Shown: one piece after another, positions 7,031 to 9,538 of the stretch
Numbering within the stretch: the first letter of the stretch is position 1
Layout: each line of letters opens with the position of its first letter
NCBI GenBank assembly: GCA_030641695.1
Contig: DAOWGY010000086.1
Location: 1 to 9,538, forward strand
DNA: 9,538 nt
Direction: 5' to 3'
Source: Gammaproteobacteria bacterium
GTDB taxonomy: Bacteria > Pseudomonadota > Gammaproteobacteria > Steroidobacterales > Woeseiaceae
Program-made: the position numbers and the translations under genes
The notes under the pieces: generated by a model
What the model saw: the letters and a program-made list of their open reading frames with translations, nothing else
The model's database searches: none
Told to the model about the DNA's origin: nothing

Positions 7031-7262
7031 GGGGTCAGACCCATGCTATTGATTGATCCGTATAGATATTCGCGTCAAATCGCCGATCTGATCGACCTTA
7101 ATAGGGCATTTCTTGCCCCAAAAAGTGCGATTAAGAATTACAGTGACGACTTGTCTCACTAACGCGCCGTTTTGAAGCCAAAATTGGCGATTTAAGGCGA
7201 CAGTTGGTGCCCAAATATTGAAAACGATCAGTCCTGTCAAAGTGTTAGCTTGGTCCGACCCC
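7031..7262. repeat. MITE-like or REP-like element with GGTCnGACC terminal inverted repeats
   Basis: This 232-bp segment fills most of the gap between the terminator and mfd. By hand count of 7021-7260 it is about 46% G+C, well below neighbouring mfd. Its left end, GGGGTCAGACCCATGCTA (7031-7048), matches the reverse complement of its right end (TAGCTTGGTCCGACCCC, 7246-7262) at 10 of 11 outer positions and again at GCTA. Further inside, looser inverted similarity continues (GATTGATCCGTATAGATATT at 7051-7070 against the complement of AATATTGAAAACGATCAGTC at 7214-7233), as does AAATCGCC (7077-7084) against GGCGATTT (7186-7193). It also contains a GGGCA-TTTCT-TGCCC hairpin (7104-7118). No transposase and no obvious target duplication are present. 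From memory, GGGGTCAGACCCC-type palindromes accompany RAYT transposases in some gammaproteobacteria. Element identity is inferred. Confidence 0.55.
7111..7204. repeat. Degenerate direct repeat, two units offset by exactly 60 bp
   Basis: Bases 7111-7144 and 7171-7204 align without gaps at an offset of 60, with 20 of 34 positions identical. The identities cluster in CCAAAA, GCGATT and ACAGT. Read on the minus strand, the repeat is 20 codons long and gives NRQFW and NRTFW at equal phase. It lies inside the putative element. Confidence 0.5.
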
Positions 7263-7278
7263 GTCGCATGACTATAAT
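7250..7278 (+). promoter_or_regulatory. Predicted mfd promoter, apparently leaderless
   Basis: A perfect TATAAT (7273-7278) lies 17 bp after TTGGTC (7250-7255), which keeps the TTG of the -35 consensus. With normal spacing, transcription begins at about 7285, the first base of the mfd GTG codon, leaving no leader. No Shine-Dalgarno precedes the GTG, which fits. The -35 box overlaps the right terminal palindrome of the repeat element. The promoter is predicted, not demonstrated. Confidence 0.6.
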
Positions 7279-7284
7279 CGCGCC

Positions 7285-9538
7285 GTGCCCGATGCCACTT
7301 ATCTCCTGTCTGGTTTGACCGGGCTGCCGGAGCCTGGACAGTCCTGCGGCTGGGGGCGGCTCATCGGCGCAAGTGCCGCGCTTGCGGTTGCGGAGCTTGC
7401 GGGCCAAGTCGATGCTCCACTGCTCGTTCTCGCTGACGATCCTCGTCATGCGGATCAGCTCGAAGCCGAGGTGCGTTTTTTTGCCGGCGATAGCGTGCCG
7501 GTGCTGCATTTCGTTGAATGGGAGACCTTGCCCTGGGATAGCTTTTCACCGCATCAGGACATCATCTCGCAGCGCCTGACCGTACTTTCCAAATTGCCGT
7601 CCCTGCGGAACGGGATCATCATCGCATCATCGCCGGCGCTGCTGCAGCGATTGCCGCCCGTCGACTACGTCGCGGCACGTTCCCTGTCGCTGCAAACCGG
7701 ACAAGTGCTGCCGCACGATCAGTTCACCGAATCGCTTGCAGCGGCTGGCTACCTGCGCGTACCACAGGTGACCGAGCACGGTGAATTTGCCGTGCGCGGC
7801 TCGCTGATCGATGTGTTCCCGATGGGCTCGGAGCAGCCGGTACGCATCGATTTTTTCGACGACGAAATCGAGTCATTGCGCTTCTTCTCGGCCGAGTCCC
7901 AGCTGTCAGGCAAAGCCATCGACGCACTGAACCTGTTGCCGGCCCGGGAAGTGCCGCTCGACGCAACAGCGATTCAGGAATTCCGTGCGCGCTATCGCGA
8001 ACGATTCGAGGGCCAACCAGGCCGTTCCCGCGTCTACCGGGACGTGTCGGACGGCATCGCGCACGGTGGCATCGAGTACTACCTGCCGTTGTTCTTCGAA
8101 GCAACCGCAGGCCTCGCCGACTACCTGCCCGATGATTGCATCGTCATCATGCCCGATGCTTTGCCGGGCGTACTCGCGCAGGCATGGACCGAAATCGAGG
8201 AGCGCTACGAGCTATGCAGCCTCGATCCGGAACGTCCGGTGCTCTCCCCGTCGGAGACTTTCGCCGACAGCGCCGCGGTCAGGTCGCAGCTCGAGCACCA
8301 TCGCCATATTCGCTATTCGGCGCAATCACTGGCCGAAAAAAAGGGCAATTTGAACCTGCCGACACGCTTGCCTCCCCCGCTCAAGGTCGAGGCGCGTTAC
8401 GAGGATCCGGCAGTCGCCCTGATGCAATTTCTGCAGAGCTTCACCGGGCGCGTGCTGTTCACGACAGACTCGCCGGGGCGCCGTGAGCAGGTCTACGAGC
8501 TGCTCGCCGGACGTGACCTCGATCTCGTGCGCATCGACGACTGGGCGAGCTTTGCGGCCCGCAGAGAGCGCATAAGCGTCGCGATCGCACCGCTGGAGAA
8601 CGGCGTACTGCTGCCAGAGTCGGATCTCGCCATCGTCAGCGAGCAGCAGCTGTTCGGCGACCGGGTCAGGACACGAAGTCGGCGTCGACGGGCCGAACGC
8701 GACCCCGAGGCAATTATTCGACAACTGAATGATCTCGAGACGGGGTCGCCGGTCGTGCATGCCGAGTACGGCGTCGGACGGTACATTGGACTCAGAACGC
8801 TCGAGACGGGTGGTATCGAGGGAGAGTTCCTGCACCTCGAATACGCGGATGGCGACAAGCTCTATGTGCCCGTACACGCACTCGAACTGATTTCCCGCTA
8901 CACCGGTGCGTCGCCCGAAAACGCGCCCTTGCACCGCCTGGGCAGCGATCAGTGGGCAAAAGCCCGGCAACGGGCGATTCGCAAGATCCGCGACGCCGCC
9001 GCCGAGTTACTTGACGTCTACGCACGCCGGGCGGCCCGCCCCGGCCACCGCTTCCGCTGGCCCGAGGGCGACTATCGCGCGTTCGAGAGCGGCTTCCCGT
9101 TCGAGCCGACCGACGATCAGGCCCGAACCATTGACGAGGTTCTCGAGGACCTCGGCTCGGATCAGCCTATGGACCGCATCGTCTGTGGCGACGTCGGTTT
9201 CGGCAAGACCGAGGTCGCGATGCGCGCGACATTTGCAGCAGTCCATGGCGGCAAACAGGTCGGCATTCTTGTGCCCACGACGCTGCTCGCGCAGCAACAT
9301 GGCCAGAACTTCCGTGACCGCTTCGCCGACTGGCCAATCCGCGTCGAAGTCCTGTCCCGGTTTCAGTCCGCAAAGCAGGCACGCGAGATCGTGGCAGGCA
9401 TGGAGTCGGGCGTGATCGACGTTGTAATCGGCACGCATCGCCTGCTGCAACACACGAAAGCATTCAAGGACATCGGTCTGGTGATCATCGACGGGGAGCA
9501 TCGCTTCGGCGTCCGCCACAAGGAGGTGATTCGTTCGC
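7285..9538 (+). CDS. mfd: Mfd, transcription-repair coupling factor, partial (C-terminus beyond the window)
   Basis: The first 751 codons of Mfd (about 1150 residues in E. coli), the translocase that removes stalled RNA polymerase from damaged DNA and recruits UvrA. Domains follow the usual order. The UvrB-homology region includes WETLPWDSFSPHQDIISQRL (79-98) and RGSLIDVFPMGSE. The RNA-polymerase-interacting domain begins at about 488 (SPVVHAEYGVGRYIG). The first translocase domain has Walker A GDVGFGKTE (635-643), VPTTLLAQQH and GTHRLLQ. Motif II reads DGEH (736-739) where Mfd normally has DEEH; the catalytic glutamate is glycine (GGG, 9493-9495). GTG at 7285 is the first possible start after the in-frame stop at 7246, and the N-terminus aligns with other Mfd proteins. 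No Shine-Dalgarno is present. The second translocase domain and the C-terminal regulatory domain lie outside the window. Confidence 0.96.
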   Translation, partial: MPDATYLLSGLTGLPEPGQSCGWGRLIGASAALAVAELAGQVDAPLLVLADDPRHADQLEAEVRFFAGDSVPVLHFVEWETLPWDSFSPHQDIISQRLTVLSKLPSLRNGIIIASSPALLQRLPPVDYVAARSLSLQTGQVLPHDQFTESLAAAGYLRVPQVTEHGEFAVRGSLIDVFPMGSEQPVRIDFFDDEIESLRFFSAESQLSGKAIDALNLLPAREVPLDATAIQEFRARYRERFEGQPGRSRVYRDVSDGIAHGGIEYYLPLFFEATAGLADYLPDDCIVIMPDALPGVLAQAWTEIEERYELCSLDPERPVLSPSETFADSAAVRSQLEHHRHIRYSAQSLAEKKGNLNLPTRLPPPLKVEARYEDPAVALMQFLQSFTGRVLFTTDSPGRREQVYELLAGRDLDLVRIDDWASFAARRERISVAIAPLENGVLLPESDLAIVSEQQLFGDRVRTRSRRRRAERDPEAIIRQLNDLETGSPVVHAEYGVGRYIGLRTLETGGIEGEFLHLEYADGDKLYVPVHALELISRYTGASPENAPLHRLGSDQWAKARQRAIRKIRDAAAELLDVYARRAARPGHRFRWPEGDYRAFESGFPFEPTDDQARTIDEVLEDLGSDQPMDRIVCGDVGFGKTEVAMRATFAAVHGGKQVGILVPTTLLAQQHGQNFRDRFADWPIRVEVLSRFQSAKQAREIVAGMESGVIDVVIGTHRLLQHTKAFKDIGLVIIDGEHRFGVRHKEVIRS

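Noticed and set aside
7046..7240. A 64-codon minus-strand frame inside the repeat element
   Set aside because: It has no ribosome-binding site or recognisable domain and lies almost wholly inside the repeat. The repeated NRxFW is explained by the 60-bp DNA repeat.
7268..7318. Short upstream frame starting ATG at 7268 and overlapping the mfd start
   Set aside because: It spans the predicted -10 box, so it would not be in the predicted transcript. It is only 16 codons, with no ribosome-binding site.
8326..8970. A 214-codon minus-strand frame within mfd
   Set aside because: It is a shadow of the GC-rich mfd coding strand, with no start signal and no recognisable domain.

Overview
The window looks like a chromosomal, mostly housekeeping segment of a fairly GC-rich gammaproteobacterium. 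The evidence is the gene set and its order: an ExbB/TolQ-type proton-channel protein, ComEC, a DUF2062 membrane protein, a Lol lipoprotein-export ABC transporter with two distinct permeases, and Mfd. By my recall Pseudomonas has a comparable neighbourhood. A species cannot be named from this sequence. I see no phage genes, CRISPR array, tRNA, rRNA or intact transposase.

Layout. Minus strand 1-2723: comEC is followed by an exbB-like gene that runs off the left edge; both read leftward, 59 bp apart. Plus strand 2788-3309: the DUF2062 protein, divergent from comEC. Minus strand 3323-6514: a tight three-gene lol operon read leftward, a LolE-like permease, then a LolC-like permease (5 bp gap), then the LolD ATPase (8 nt overlap). 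lolD and the DUF2062 gene converge, and their last codons form the two arms of a 17-bp perfect inverted repeat. Plus strand 6691-6966: a small exported protein with its own extended -10 promoter, Shine-Dalgarno sequence and intrinsic terminator. From 7285 to the right edge: the first 751 codons of mfd.

The only sizeable gene-free stretch is 6967-7284. It holds the terminator, then an AT-richer element of about 232 bp bounded by inverted GGTCnGACC palindromes with a degenerate 60-bp direct repeat inside, and then a predicted mfd promoter. Its -10 box is a perfect TATAAT and its -35 box lies inside the right terminal palindrome of the element. The predicted transcription start falls on the first base of the mfd GTG codon, so the mRNA would be leaderless.

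Functionally, the lol genes extract lipoproteins from the inner membrane and pass them to LolA. ComEC (DNA uptake) and the ExbB-like protein (proton-driven energy transfer) are envelope proteins. Mfd couples transcription to DNA repair. The observations most worth checking are a DGEH in place of the expected DEEH helicase motif II in Mfd, the possible element-derived leaderless mfd promoter, and the mirrored gene ends of lolD and the DUF2062 gene. I did not find a convincing new multi-gene system.
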